Assembly (NCBI RefSeq): GCF_001577305.1
Contig: NZ_CP014518.1
Coordinates: 1,054,001-1,118,000, forward strand
Source of the DNA: Sinomonas atrocyanea
GTDB taxonomy: Bacteria > Actinomycetota > Actinomycetes > Actinomycetales > Micrococcaceae
Direction: 5' to 3'
DNA: 64,000 nucleotides
A model generated the notes under the pieces. That model was not told where the DNA came from. It was given only the letters and a program-made list of their open reading frames with translations, and did no database searches. Numbering within the stretch: the stretch's first letter is position 1; every line of letters starts with the position of its first letter. The translations under genes were made by a program, and so were the position numbers. Shown here one piece after another: positions 51,395 through 61,251 of the stretch.

Positions 51395-51430
51395 CCGCGG
51401 CCGTGGAGCGCTGACTGCGGCCGCACACGC

Positions 51431-51465
51431 CACAGGGGCGCCCCTCCTCGAGGGGCGCCCCTGTG
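51431..51465. terminator. Bidirectional terminator between sdaA and the DJ-1/PfpI gene
   Basis: A perfect 16-bp stem (51431-51446 with 51450-51465) and a three-base loop lie between the convergent stops at 51394 and 51484. Confidence 0.88.
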
Positions 51466-51483
51466 CGTGGCCGTGCCGAGGCC

Positions 51484-52044
51484 TCAGAGCTCGTCGTGGC
51501 GGCCCTCGGAGACCTCCTCGAGGATCTTCGCGCAGAAGGCCTCGAGGTCACCGGGGTTGCGCGAGGTGGTGAGGCCGCGGTCCGTCACGACCTCCTCGTC
51601 GACCCAGTCCGCGCCCGCGTTCTTCAGGTCGCTCTCGAGGGAGGCGTAGGAGGTCATGCGGCGGCCCTCCACGAGCCCGGCCTCGATGAGGATCCACGGT
51701 GCGTGGCAGATCGCCGAGATCGGCTTGCCGGCCTCGGCGAACCCGCGCACGAGCTGCACGGCGTCCTTCTCGAGCCGCATGGTGTCCGCGTTGACCGTGC
51801 CGCCCGGCAGCACGAGCGCGTCGAAGTCCTCGACGCGGGCCTCGGCGAGCGGGACGTCCACCGGGAACGAGTCAGCGTGGTCCCAGTCGCCCTTCATCGC
51901 GGTGATCGTGCCCGATTCGGGGGAGACCAGGACGGGCTGGCCCCCAGCCTGCTCGACGGCCTTCCACGGCTCCGTGAGCTCTGCCTGCTCCACACCATTG
52001 GTGAGGAGGAACGCGACCTTCTTGCCTGTGATGTTGTGTGCCAT
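51484..52044 (-). CDS. DJ-1/PfpI-family protein (type 1 glutamine amidotransferase-like)
   Basis: A 186-residue protein of the DJ-1/PfpI superfamily. KVAFLLTNGVEQAELTEPW is the first strand with the conserved Glu, LVLPGGTVNADTMR the loop, and SAICHAPWILIEAGL contains the nucleophile cysteine. Homologues act as glyoxalases, deglycases or stress proteases; which applies here cannot be told. The C-terminus is acidic with RHDEL. There is no signal peptide. Confidence 0.88.
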   Translation of the reverse strand: MAHNITGKKVAFLLTNGVEQAELTEPWKAVEQAGGQPVLVSPESGTITAMKGDWDHADSFPVDVPLAEARVEDFDALVLPGGTVNADTMRLEKDAVQLVRGFAEAGKPISAICHAPWILIEAGLVEGRRMTSYASLESDLKNAGADWVDEEVVTDRGLTTSRNPGDLEAFCAKILEEVSEGRHDEL

Positions 52045-52181
52045 GCCCAGCAGTTTCCCCGCGGCGCGCCGGGGCAAACGGCCCCGGCCGCCCACCGGGA
52101 CGCACCCCGGTGGCCCGGCCCCGCCCGCCCACTGGCTAGACTGGCAGGGCCCGCTTCTGCGATCGAAGGGACCCCCCTACA

Positions 52182-53300
52182 GTGACCACCCTCTCCGCCC
52201 GCACCGCCGCTCGCTACGCCGCACGGTTCGCCCACGAGGAGGAAATCGCCCACTGGGACGAGCACGTCACCGCGAACCCGAACGGCGGGAACCTGCTGCA
52301 GTCGGAGGCCTTCGCCGCGGTCAAGGCGAACTTCGGTTGGAAGGTGCGCCACCTCGTGCTCGATCCGGTCGGCGCCAGCGAAGAAGCACGCCCCAGCTAC
52401 AACCTTGTCCTCGAGAAGTCGATCCCCCTGCTGGGCCGGTTCTGGTACCTCATCAAGGGCCCGGACGTCGCCGGGATCGAGGAGGTCCCCGCGGCCCTCG
52501 CCGCGATCAAGGAGTTCGTGGCGCGCGAGCGGCTGGGCGTGTTCGCCGTCAAGATCGAGCCGGACATCGTCGACTCGGAGGAGGCTCGCGCCGCCCTCGC
52601 CGGCGCCGGACTCGTCAAGGTGCCCAACCTCCAGCCCAACGACTCGACCGCGATCCTGGACATCAGCCCCGAGCCCCGGCTCGTGCTCAAGAGCCTGCAC
52701 TCCCGCGGCCGCAACGCCGTGCGCCGCGCCGAGCGGGAAGGCGTCGAGGTCGTCGAGGCCGAGCCGACCCTGGAGAACTACCGGACCATGCACGCGCTCA
52801 TGACCGGGACGCTGAACGCGAAGTCGAACACCGGCGCGCGGGTGCGCGGCTTCGAGTACTACCGCCAGTTCTGGACCGAGTTCACCCGGCGGGGGCAGGG
52901 CCGGCTCTACTTCGTCTACGAGAACGGACGCCCCTCCGTGGGCGCGTTCGTGATCAACTACGGCCGCAAGGGCACCTACAAGGACGGCGGCTCCCTCCAG
53001 CAGCGCACCCAGTACGGAGACTCGCACCTGGTGCAGTGGACGGCCATCCTGAAGGCGAAGGAGCTCGGCTGCGTCGAGTACGACTTCTGCGGCACCCCTC
53101 CCGCGGACCGCCTCAAGGACACCTCCCACCCGTTCCACGGGCTCGGCCTGTTCAAGACCTCCTTCACCAAGACGGTGACCGATTTCGTGGGCTGCTGGGA
53201 CTTCGTGATCGACCCGCTGCGCTACAGGGCGTGGGCCAGCGCGGGTGAGCGCGTGGCACGGCAGCTCTACACGCGCCGCACCGGCCAGCAGTTCTACTGA
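52182..53300 (+). CDS. FemAB-type aminoacyl transferase for lipid II
   Basis: A 372-residue protein of the FemX/FemAB family, which adds amino acids from aminoacyl-tRNA to the peptidoglycan stem peptide. GGNLLQSEAFAAVKANFGW opens the first GNAT-like domain; LKSLHSRGRNAVRRAEREGVEV is the lipid-II-proximal helix pair; and CVEYDFCGTPP with LGLFKTSFTK is the C-terminal hallmark. The start is GTG at 52182 with weak upstream spacing; TAGACT at 52136 may be its -10. It precedes the exporter gene by 13 bases. Confidence 0.88.
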   Translation: MTTLSARTAARYAARFAHEEEIAHWDEHVTANPNGGNLLQSEAFAAVKANFGWKVRHLVLDPVGASEEARPSYNLVLEKSIPLLGRFWYLIKGPDVAGIEEVPAALAAIKEFVARERLGVFAVKIEPDIVDSEEARAALAGAGLVKVPNLQPNDSTAILDISPEPRLVLKSLHSRGRNAVRRAEREGVEVVEAEPTLENYRTMHALMTGTLNAKSNTGARVRGFEYYRQFWTEFTRRGQGRLYFVYENGRPSVGAFVINYGRKGTYKDGGSLQQRTQYGDSHLVQWTAILKAKELGCVEYDFCGTPPADRLKDTSHPFHGLGLFKTSFTKTVTDFVGCWDFVIDPLRYRAWASAGERVARQLYTRRTGQQFY

Positions 53301-53313
53301 TCCGACGTCTCTG

Positions 53314-55086
53314 ATGGCTGACGCGGAGCACGGCGCCCACGGCGTGACTCGGGACGAGGGCGCGGACGGCTACGACGCCCATGGGGACATCCCCGCGGGC
53401 ACCATTCCCCAGATCACGCCGGTGGCGTTCACCACCGCGCCCACCGGCGCCGCCACCGGCCCTGCGGCCGCGGCCGAGTCCGGCCCCACCGCCGATGCCG
53501 CCCCCGCCGCGGGCCCCGCCCTCGGTGAGCGGACGACGCCGGCCGGGCCGCCGCCGTCGTCCGTCCCGGCCCCCGCCGGGGTCACGCAGGCGCAGCAGGT
53601 GGCCCCGACCGTCCCGGAGCCGGTCGAGCCCGCGCCCGGAGCGGTGCCCCCGGCGACCCAGCAGATCAGTGCCTCGCAGGTCCGCGCCAACGCCGCGGCC
53701 AAGCGCGTGCTCGCGCGGCTCATGCGCGGCGAGAACCCGCCCACGGCGCCGATGAGCCTCGTGGAGCGCCTCGCCGGCAGCCCCTACGCGAACCCGACCA
53801 TCCCGGCCGGCGCCCACGAGTCGGAGCGGCGCACGCTCGACTTCGCCCTCGAGCTCGCCGAGACCATGTTCCGCTACGGCGCCGGCGCGCTCGAGGTGGA
53901 GACGTCCATGATCGCCGTCACCACCGCCCTCGGGCTCCGCCACGTCGAGGTGGACATCACCAACCAGTCGGTGGCCATCAACCACGCCCCCAAGGACGGC
54001 ACCCCGAGCACCCTGCTGCGCGTGGTGCGCTCGTGGACGAGCAACTACGCCGGGCTCGTGCTCGTGCACCAGCTCGTGACCGAGATCGCGGCCGGGGGCG
54101 TGGGGCTGAACGAGGCCTCGCGCCGGCTCCAGGGGATCGCGCGGCGGGCCAAGCCCTTCCCCAAGTGGTCCGTCACGGTCGCGTTCGGCATGTTCGCGGC
54201 GCTCTTCGTGGGCGTGCTCGGCGGCGGCCAGCTGGCCTCGCTCATCGCGTTCGGCTCCAACCTGCTCGTCTCGCTCGTGTGGCGGGTCCTCGGCCGGTGG
54301 CGCGTGCCGGACTTCTTCGTCACGATGGCCAGCTCGTTCCTCGTGACGATCATCGCCCTGATGCTCTTCGCCGTGCACCTGCCCATCGCGCCCGCGATCG
54401 TGGTGGTGGGGGGCATCCTGCTGCTGCTGCCGACGGCCCGGCTCGTCTCGGCGACGCAGGACGCGATCAACGGCTTCCCCGTGACCGCCGCGGGCCGGTA
54501 CCTCTCGGCCTTCCTGACGTTCGCCGCGCTCGTGGCCGGCATCGCCGTCGCCTCGGCGGTGGGGGAGATGCTCGGCATCGCCCGGATCAACGTCACGGAG
54601 ACCTTCCCTGCCGCGTACCCCTACCCGGTGGAGGTGCTGATGATCGGCGCCTCGGTGGCGGCGATCGCGGTCACCGAGCAGACGTCCCGACGCCTCGTGC
54701 TGCCCACCGCGGCGGTCGGCGTCGTCGGCTACCTCGCACTGACGGGGGTGGGGCTCCTCGGGGTCGGGGACCGGCTCGCCCCGGCCGCCTCCGCCGTGGT
54801 CATGGGCTTCCTGGCACGGATCGTGGCGCTGCGGCTCGGGGCGCCCCAGCTCGTCGTCGCGGTCCCGGCCGCCCTCATCCTGCTGCCCGGCCTGACGATC
54901 TTCCGCTCGATGTACGTGGCGACCGTGGACGCCTCGCAGATCACGGCCGGCGCCGGCGGGATGCTCACGGCCATGGCGATCATCCTGGCCGCCGCGGCCG
55001 GCGTGGTGCTCGGAGACAACCTCGCGCGCCCCTTCACCCGCAGCGCCACCTCGCTCGAGCGTCGCCGCCGGTCCCGGCGCCGCTAG
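53314..55086 (+). CDS. Threonine/serine exporter (ThrE family)
   Basis: A 590-residue exporter. About 145 N-terminal residues are Ala/Pro/Thr-rich and probably disordered. The ThrE core follows: LDFALELAETMFRYGAGALEVETSM, VDITNQSVAIN, then ten transmembrane helices, including the paired ThrE2 half ending AGGMLTAMAIILAAAAGVVLGDNL. ThrE-type proteins export threonine and serine. Serine made by glyA nearby could be a substrate, though that is inference. The stop shares a CTAG tetramer with the opposite-strand gene. Confidence 0.88.
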   Translation: MADAEHGAHGVTRDEGADGYDAHGDIPAGTIPQITPVAFTTAPTGAATGPAAAAESGPTADAAPAAGPALGERTTPAGPPPSSVPAPAGVTQAQQVAPTVPEPVEPAPGAVPPATQQISASQVRANAAAKRVLARLMRGENPPTAPMSLVERLAGSPYANPTIPAGAHESERRTLDFALELAETMFRYGAGALEVETSMIAVTTALGLRHVEVDITNQSVAINHAPKDGTPSTLLRVVRSWTSNYAGLVLVHQLVTEIAAGGVGLNEASRRLQGIARRAKPFPKWSVTVAFGMFAALFVGVLGGGQLASLIAFGSNLLVSLVWRVLGRWRVPDFFVTMASSFLVTIIALMLFAVHLPIAPAIVVVGGILLLLPTARLVSATQDAINGFPVTAAGRYLSAFLTFAALVAGIAVASAVGEMLGIARINVTETFPAAYPYPVEVLMIGASVAAIAVTEQTSRRLVLPTAAVGVVGYLALTGVGLLGVGDRLAPAASAVVMGFLARIVALRLGAPQLVVAVPAALILLPGLTIFRSMYVATVDASQITAGAGGMLTAMAIILAAAAGVVLGDNLARPFTRSATSLERRRRSRRR

Positions 55087-55964
55087 ACCTTGCCGACCGG
55101 CAGCTTCTTCTCCGCCTGGAACTGGTCCTCGGCGCGGCCGTGCGCCCAGTAGCCGGACAGGGAGAGCTTCTCGCGCGGCACCCCGCGCTCCTTGAAGACG
55201 GCGCGCAGCTCCTTCATGGCCCCGCGCTCACCGTGGGCGAACACGCTCGGCGTCCCCTCCGGCCACTCGGCCTCGGCCACGGCCTCGGCAAGGACCAGGG
55301 TCTCGCCCGCCGGGCTGCCGTCCCGGGAGAGCCAGCGGACCTCCACGCCCTCCGGTGCCCGAAGCTCCACGGTCTCCTCGGCCGAGGCGACCTCGAGGAA
55401 CGCGAGGCCCCGCGCGGCGGCGGGGAGCGCCTCGAGGGCCGCGGCGACGGCGGGGAGGGCGGACTCGTCGCCCGCGAACAGGTGCCACTCGGCTTCCGGA
55501 TCGGGGGAGTAGGCGCCGCCGGGGCCCGAGCACACGAGCCGGTCGCCCGGGCGCGCCGCCGCGGCCCAGGGGCCCGCGAGGCCCTCGTCGCCGTGCACCA
55601 CGAAGTCGATGGCGAGCTCGCCGGCCGCGGCGTCGAACCACCGCACGGTGTAGGTGCGGGTCACGGGCCACGCGGACCGCGGCAGCGAGGCCTTCAGGAC
55701 GTCGAGGTCCACGGGGCCCTCGGGCCAGGCCCCGCCCGGCAGGGCGTGCGGGAAGGCGATCTTGACGTACTTGTCCGTGAACCCGTTGTCCGCGAACGCG
55801 GCGAATCCCGGGCCGCCGGCGACCACGCGGACCAGATGCGGGCTCAGCTGCTCGGTGCGCACCACCACGAGGTCGAGGGTCGGGCGGGTCCTCGGGGCCG
55901 GCGCGGCCGCGGGGGCTGCTGCCTGGGCGCCCGGCTGGGCCGCCCCCTCTGCTGGCGAAGTCAT
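55083..55964 (-). CDS. Siderophore-interacting protein (flavin-dependent ferric reductase)
   Basis: A 293-residue SIP-family protein. After an Ala/Pro-rich N-terminus come the FAD-binding TRTYTVRWFD segment and the NAD(P)-binding FAGDESALPAVAAALEALP. WAHGRAEDQF at the C-terminus is the conserved siderophore/reductase end. It releases iron from ferric siderophores by reduction in the cytoplasm. No siderophore transport genes are adjacent. It converges with the ThrE gene and overlaps it by four bases. Confidence 0.92.
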   Translation of the reverse strand: MTSPAEGAAQPGAQAAAPAAAPAPRTRPTLDLVVVRTEQLSPHLVRVVAGGPGFAAFADNGFTDKYVKIAFPHALPGGAWPEGPVDLDVLKASLPRSAWPVTRTYTVRWFDAAAGELAIDFVVHGDEGLAGPWAAAARPGDRLVCSGPGGAYSPDPEAEWHLFAGDESALPAVAAALEALPAAARGLAFLEVASAEETVELRAPEGVEVRWLSRDGSPAGETLVLAEAVAEAEWPEGTPSVFAHGERGAMKELRAVFKERGVPREKLSLSGYWAHGRAEDQFQAEKKLPVGKV

Positions 55965-56043
55965 GCCGCCCAGACTACCGGCCGCCCGCGCGCCTCCCGC
56001 GGCACATGACGCCCCTCACACGAGACGGGGCTGCCGGAGCGCC

Positions 56044-56820
56044 CTACGCCCAGCGCACCGGCGCAGCCCCCTGCGCCGCGAGCAGCTCGTTGGCCCGGCT
56101 GAACGGCCGAGAGCCGAAGAACCCCCGGGAGGCGCTCAGCGGCGAGGGGTGCGCGGAGGCGACGACCGGCGTCGTCCCCAGCAGGGGCACCACCGACTGG
56201 GCGTCCCTGCCCCAGAGGATGGCCACGAGGGGCGCGCCGCGCTCGGCGACGGCGCGCACGGCGGCGTCGGTGACGCGTTCCCATCCGAGCCGCCGGTGCG
56301 ACCCCGCGGCGCCGGCGCGCACCGAGAGGACCCTGTTCAGCAGCAGGACCCCCTCGTCGGCCCACCGGGAGAGGTCGCCCGTGGCGGGCGCCGGGACGCC
56401 GAGGTCCGCGGAGAGCTCGCGGAAGATGTTCGCGAGGCTGCGCGGGAGCGGGCTCACCGCGGGGCTGCACGCGAACGAGAGCCCGATCGCGTGGCCGGGT
56501 GTGGGGTAGGGGTCCTGGCCCAGCACGAGGACCCTGACCTCGCCCAGGGGCCGGCTGAACGCCCGCAGCAGGCGCGACGGGGCCGGGAGGATGCAGCCGC
56601 CGTCGTGGGCCTCCGCGGCGAGGGCGCGCAGGGCCGAGCGGAGCGTCGGCTCACAGGCCGAGAGCGCGGGGACCCAGTCGGGGTGGACGAGGTCCGCCAG
56701 CGGCGCGGCGGACATCGCCTCGAGGGTGCGGGCGTCCTCGGCGCACGACGCCGGCGCCTCGCCGCCCGCGTCCGGGCCGCCGGAGGCCTCGGGCAGGTCG
56801 AAGAGCGGTTCGGCGTCCAT
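56044..56820 (-). CDS. ung: Uracil-DNA glycosylase, family 1
   Basis: A 258-residue DNA repair enzyme. LVLGQDPYPTPGHAIGLSF holds the catalytic Asp, GVLLLNRVLSVRAG is the uracil pocket strand, and AHPSPLSASRGFFG is the leucine-loop motif. It removes uracil from DNA. The ATG at 56820 was preferred over the GTG one codon earlier. The N-terminal ~35 residues are an extension of Asp/Gly/Ala not found in the shorter homologues. Confidence 0.95.
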   Translation of the reverse strand: MDAEPLFDLPEASGGPDAGGEAPASCAEDARTLEAMSAAPLADLVHPDWVPALSACEPTLRSALRALAAEAHDGGCILPAPSRLLRAFSRPLGEVRVLVLGQDPYPTPGHAIGLSFACSPAVSPLPRSLANIFRELSADLGVPAPATGDLSRWADEGVLLLNRVLSVRAGAAGSHRRLGWERVTDAAVRAVAERGAPLVAILWGRDAQSVVPLLGTTPVVASAHPSPLSASRGFFGSRPFSRANELLAAQGAAPVRWA

Positions 56821-56907
56821 CACGCGAGCCAGTGTGCCAGAGATGCCGGGGCGGCGCGCCCCGGGCGGAGAATGACAGAGCTGTAGTTCCCGCTTAAACT
56901 GGAAGCC

Positions 56908-57267
56908 ATGTCGTCAGCAGCAGCACACCACGCCCATGCCTTCGACGACGCCGTCGACCACGGGCCCGCGCCCGCGTCCGCCGAGCAGGAGGACACCCAG
57001 GCGGGCCGTCCGGCCGGGGGACTGACCGAGCGGGAGATCCAGATGCTCGCCCTCGAACGCGGCTGGTGGAAGTACGCCGGCGCCAAGGAGCAGGCCATCC
57101 GCGAGCTGTTCGACCTCTCCGCGACCCACTACTACCAGCTGCTCAACGCCCTCATCGACACCGAGGACGCGCTGGCGCACGATCCGATGCTGGTCAAGCG
57201 GTTGCGTAGACTGAGGACGTCGCGGCAGCGCGCGCGCACTGCCCGCCGGCTCGGCGGCGGCGCCTGA
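56908..57267 (+). CDS. DUF3263 protein
   Basis: A 119-residue protein with the DUF3263 core in its C-terminal two thirds: LTEREIQMLALERGWWKYAGAKEQAIRELFDLSATHYYQLLNALID, a helix-turn-helix-like arrangement of helices. The family is restricted to actinobacteria and is uncharacterised; the fold suggests DNA binding. The first 37 residues are low-complexity with several histidines. It sits 48 bases before the LytR_C gene. Confidence 0.88.
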   Translation: MSSAAAHHAHAFDDAVDHGPAPASAEQEDTQAGRPAGGLTEREIQMLALERGWWKYAGAKEQAIRELFDLSATHYYQLLNALIDTEDALAHDPMLVKRLRRLRTSRQRARTARRLGGGA

Positions 57268-57315
57268 CGCTGCGCGCCGTCCCCAGCCGGCCACCGACAA
57301 GGACCTGACGCACGC

Positions 57316-57972
57316 ATGAACACCTATCCCCGCGACGAATTCGACGCTGTCCCCGAGGCGCCGCGCCGGCAGGGTGTGCACCGGACCCGTGACGAGAGCG
57401 TCCCGGACGACGGACCCAGCCCCTCCGGCCGGGGGCTGCGGTGGATCCTCGCCGCCGGCATCCTCGCCCTCGTCATCGGCGCCGTGTCCTTCTTCGTGCT
57501 GCCGCGGCTGGGCCTCTCCGGCCAGCCTGCGGCCGCGTCCGCCGCCACCTCGCCCGCAGCGTCCGCCGCGCCGAGCGCCTCCGCCCAGGGGAAGCCGTCC
57601 GCGGCCCCGAGCCAGGCGTCCTCGCCCGCGGCCCCCACCGCCACCCCCACCCCCACCGCCACCCCCACCGCCACCCCCACGGCCTCGGCCGGAGCCGACC
57701 CGTCCCTCGAGGTGGGCGTCTACAACGCGACCTCCACCGCGGGCCTGGGCAACCGGGTCGCGGCCACCGCGCGCGCGGCCGGGTGGTCCGTCTCCACCGT
57801 CGGCAACTGGAGCGGCGCCCCCGTCGACGGCCCTGTCGTCTACTACCGCTCGGCCGCGGACGCCGCCTCGGCGCAGGCCCTCGCGGCCGCGGTCGGCGTC
57901 CGGACGGTCCTCCAGGCTCCCGCGCTCGGGCTGCCGCTCGCCGTGGTGATCGGACCCGGGTACACCGGGTGA
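57316..57972 (+). CDS. LytR C-terminal domain protein
   Basis: A 218-residue protein: cytoplasmic N-terminus, one transmembrane helix (WILAAGILALVIGAVSFFVLP, residues ~43-63), a Pro/Thr/Ala/Ser wall-spanning linker including TPTPTATPTATPT, and a C-terminal LytR_C domain. That domain shows LEVGVYNATSTAGLGNRVAATARAAGWSVSTVGNW. This domain is common at the end of LCP (LytR-CpsA-Psr) ligases but here stands alone. The stop overlaps the next start as GTGA. Confidence 0.85.
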   Translation: MNTYPRDEFDAVPEAPRRQGVHRTRDESVPDDGPSPSGRGLRWILAAGILALVIGAVSFFVLPRLGLSGQPAAASAATSPAASAAPSASAQGKPSAAPSQASSPAAPTATPTPTATPTATPTASAGADPSLEVGVYNATSTAGLGNRVAATARAAGWSVSTVGNWSGAPVDGPVVYYRSAADAASAQALAAAVGVRTVLQAPALGLPLAVVIGPGYTG

Positions 57973-59219
57973 GCAGGCGGGCACCGAAGGCCAGGGCCGC
58001 GGCGGTCGCCGGGGTCCTCGCCCTCGGCCTGTCCGCCACCGCGTGCGGTGCCACCGGCGAGGCCCGCACCGCCCACCCTTCGCCATCCGGGGACGGCGTG
58101 CTGCGCCTCGGCCTCCTCCTCGACTCGACCGGCGACTCGGCGTACCTCAACGACGCCCAGCGGGCCGCCGTGGTCCTCGCCGTCCAGCAGGCGAACGCCG
58201 CGGGCGGCTACGGCGGCAAGCCCGTGGAACTGCTCCCGGTCCAGCCCGGGTCGGACACCGCCGCCGAGTCCCGCCGCCTGGCCCAGACCGGCGCCGACGC
58301 CGTGATCGGCCCGACAGACTCGAGCCGCGCGCCCGCCGCGATCGACGTGCTCTCGAAGGCCAAGGTCCCGCTCATCTCGCCGGCGAACAGGGCCGCCGCA
58401 CTGACCGGCTACCGCAGCGGCGGGTTCTACTTCCGCACCTCGGCACCGGAGGGCGCCGAGGGGGCCGCCCTCGTGGAGCTCGCCCGGCGGTCCGGGGCGA
58501 AGCGCATCGCGGTCCTCCATCAGGCCGGCGACCACGGGAAGGCCGAGGCGGACGCCGCCTCGGCGGCCGCCCGCGCCGCGGGCGTGGCCGAGTCCGGCAG
58601 CGCCGAGTTCACCGGGCACTCCGCCGGGGCCGCCGCCGCTGCGGCGAAGGGTGCCGACGCGGTCCTCGTCATCGGTCAGGGCGACGGCCAGGCGATCCTC
58701 GCGAGCGTGGCGGACGCCGGGGTCCCGGGCTCGAAGCTCCTGCTCTCGAGCGGCGTCTACGGCCGCTACGGCTCGGCCCTCGCCGACCATGCGCTCGACG
58801 GCGCCCGCGCGCTCGTTCCCGGGGTGTACCCGACCCCCGAGTTCCAGGCCGACCTCCTCGAGCATGCGCCGGACCTGAAGGACCTGACCTTCGCCGGCGA
58901 GGCCTACGACGCGGCCTCGCTCGCGATCCTCGCCGCGGGCGCCGCGAAGGACGACGGCGGGGCCTCCATCGCCTCCAAGCTCATCGACGTCTCGGGCGGG
59001 GACGTGGCCGGTGCCATGGAGGGGAACCGCCAGAAGTGCACCGGGCTTCCAGCCTGCCTCGCGCTGCAGGCCAAGGGGACGCCCGTGGACTACGAGGGCC
59101 AGTCCGGGCCGATCAGCTTCGACGAGCACGGCGACGTCACCACCGCCCGCTTCATGGCCTTCACCTACGGCGCCGACAACCAGCCCGTCCGGGACGGCGA
59201 CGTCACGGTCGCGCGATAG
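57969..59219 (+). CDS. Amino-acid-type (family 6) substrate-binding lipoprotein
   Basis: A 416-residue extracellular binding protein with lipobox-like ATAC and a type I periplasmic-binding fold. LGLLLDSTGDSAYLNDAQRAAVVLAVQQANAAGGYGGKPV is the family start, DAVIGPTDSS and PLISPANRAA follow, and FAGEAYDAASLAIL is the C-terminal hallmark. These proteins bind branched-chain amino acids or amides, but no permease is adjacent. Coupling by GTGA to the LytR_C protein suggests a sensory or wall-related role. Confidence 0.85.
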   Translation: MSRRAPKARAAAVAGVLALGLSATACGATGEARTAHPSPSGDGVLRLGLLLDSTGDSAYLNDAQRAAVVLAVQQANAAGGYGGKPVELLPVQPGSDTAAESRRLAQTGADAVIGPTDSSRAPAAIDVLSKAKVPLISPANRAAALTGYRSGGFYFRTSAPEGAEGAALVELARRSGAKRIAVLHQAGDHGKAEADAASAAARAAGVAESGSAEFTGHSAGAAAAAAKGADAVLVIGQGDGQAILASVADAGVPGSKLLLSSGVYGRYGSALADHALDGARALVPGVYPTPEFQADLLEHAPDLKDLTFAGEAYDAASLAILAAGAAKDDGGASIASKLIDVSGGDVAGAMEGNRQKCTGLPACLALQAKGTPVDYEGQSGPISFDEHGDVTTARFMAFTYGADNQPVRDGDVTVAR

Positions 59220-59250
59220 CCTTCGCGCCGGGCGTACAGGCTCGCCTGCG

Positions 59251-59294
59251 CTTGCACTCGGGGTGGGTGAGTGCTAATTATGGACCTAGCACTC
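59251..59294 (+). promoter_or_regulatory. CIRCE element with an extra half-site upstream of groEL
   Basis: CTTGCACTC at 59251-59259, nine bases, then GAGTGCTAA at 59269-59277 match the HrcA operator TTAGCACTC-N9-GAGTGCTAA (right arm perfect, left arm 7/9). A further TAGCACTC at 59287-59294 pairs with the same right arm ten bases away, giving two overlapping palindromes. Confidence 0.88.
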
Positions 59295-59453
59295 CGGCGT
59301 CCAGACTGCTAAAGCGGTGTGGTCGCGGGGGCAGGATCACCTCGCTGGGGTGAGGCGTAGGCCGCCGTGGGAACGGGGGCCGCCGCCGGCCGTCGCGGGC
59401 GCTGCAGCAGGTGGCCTACCGACACACACGTCCCGAAAGGACCTCAAGCCGTC

Positions 59454-61082
<1,629 letters not shown>

Positions 61083-61162
61083 TCCGCTAGCCTCCCCACC
61101 CGTTTCGGGTACAGATCTCGTCGCGGTTCTGCCCTTTCGGGTACGCGACGGCTCTGATGGAC

Positions 61163-61200
61163 GACGGCGGGGTCCCCACTTCGGTGGGGGCCCCGCCGTC
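61163..61200. terminator. Terminator after groEL
   Basis: A 17-bp stem around a TTCG tetraloop (61163-61179 with 61184-61200, one interruption) lies between groEL and the convergent gene at 61252. Upstream, two copies of TTTCGGGTAC at about 61103 and 61134 could form a weaker second structure. Confidence 0.85.
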
Positions 61201-61251
61201 GGCGTTCCAGGAGTGAGGGCCGGGGCCCACTGGCCGTTCAGCCCGGGCGGC

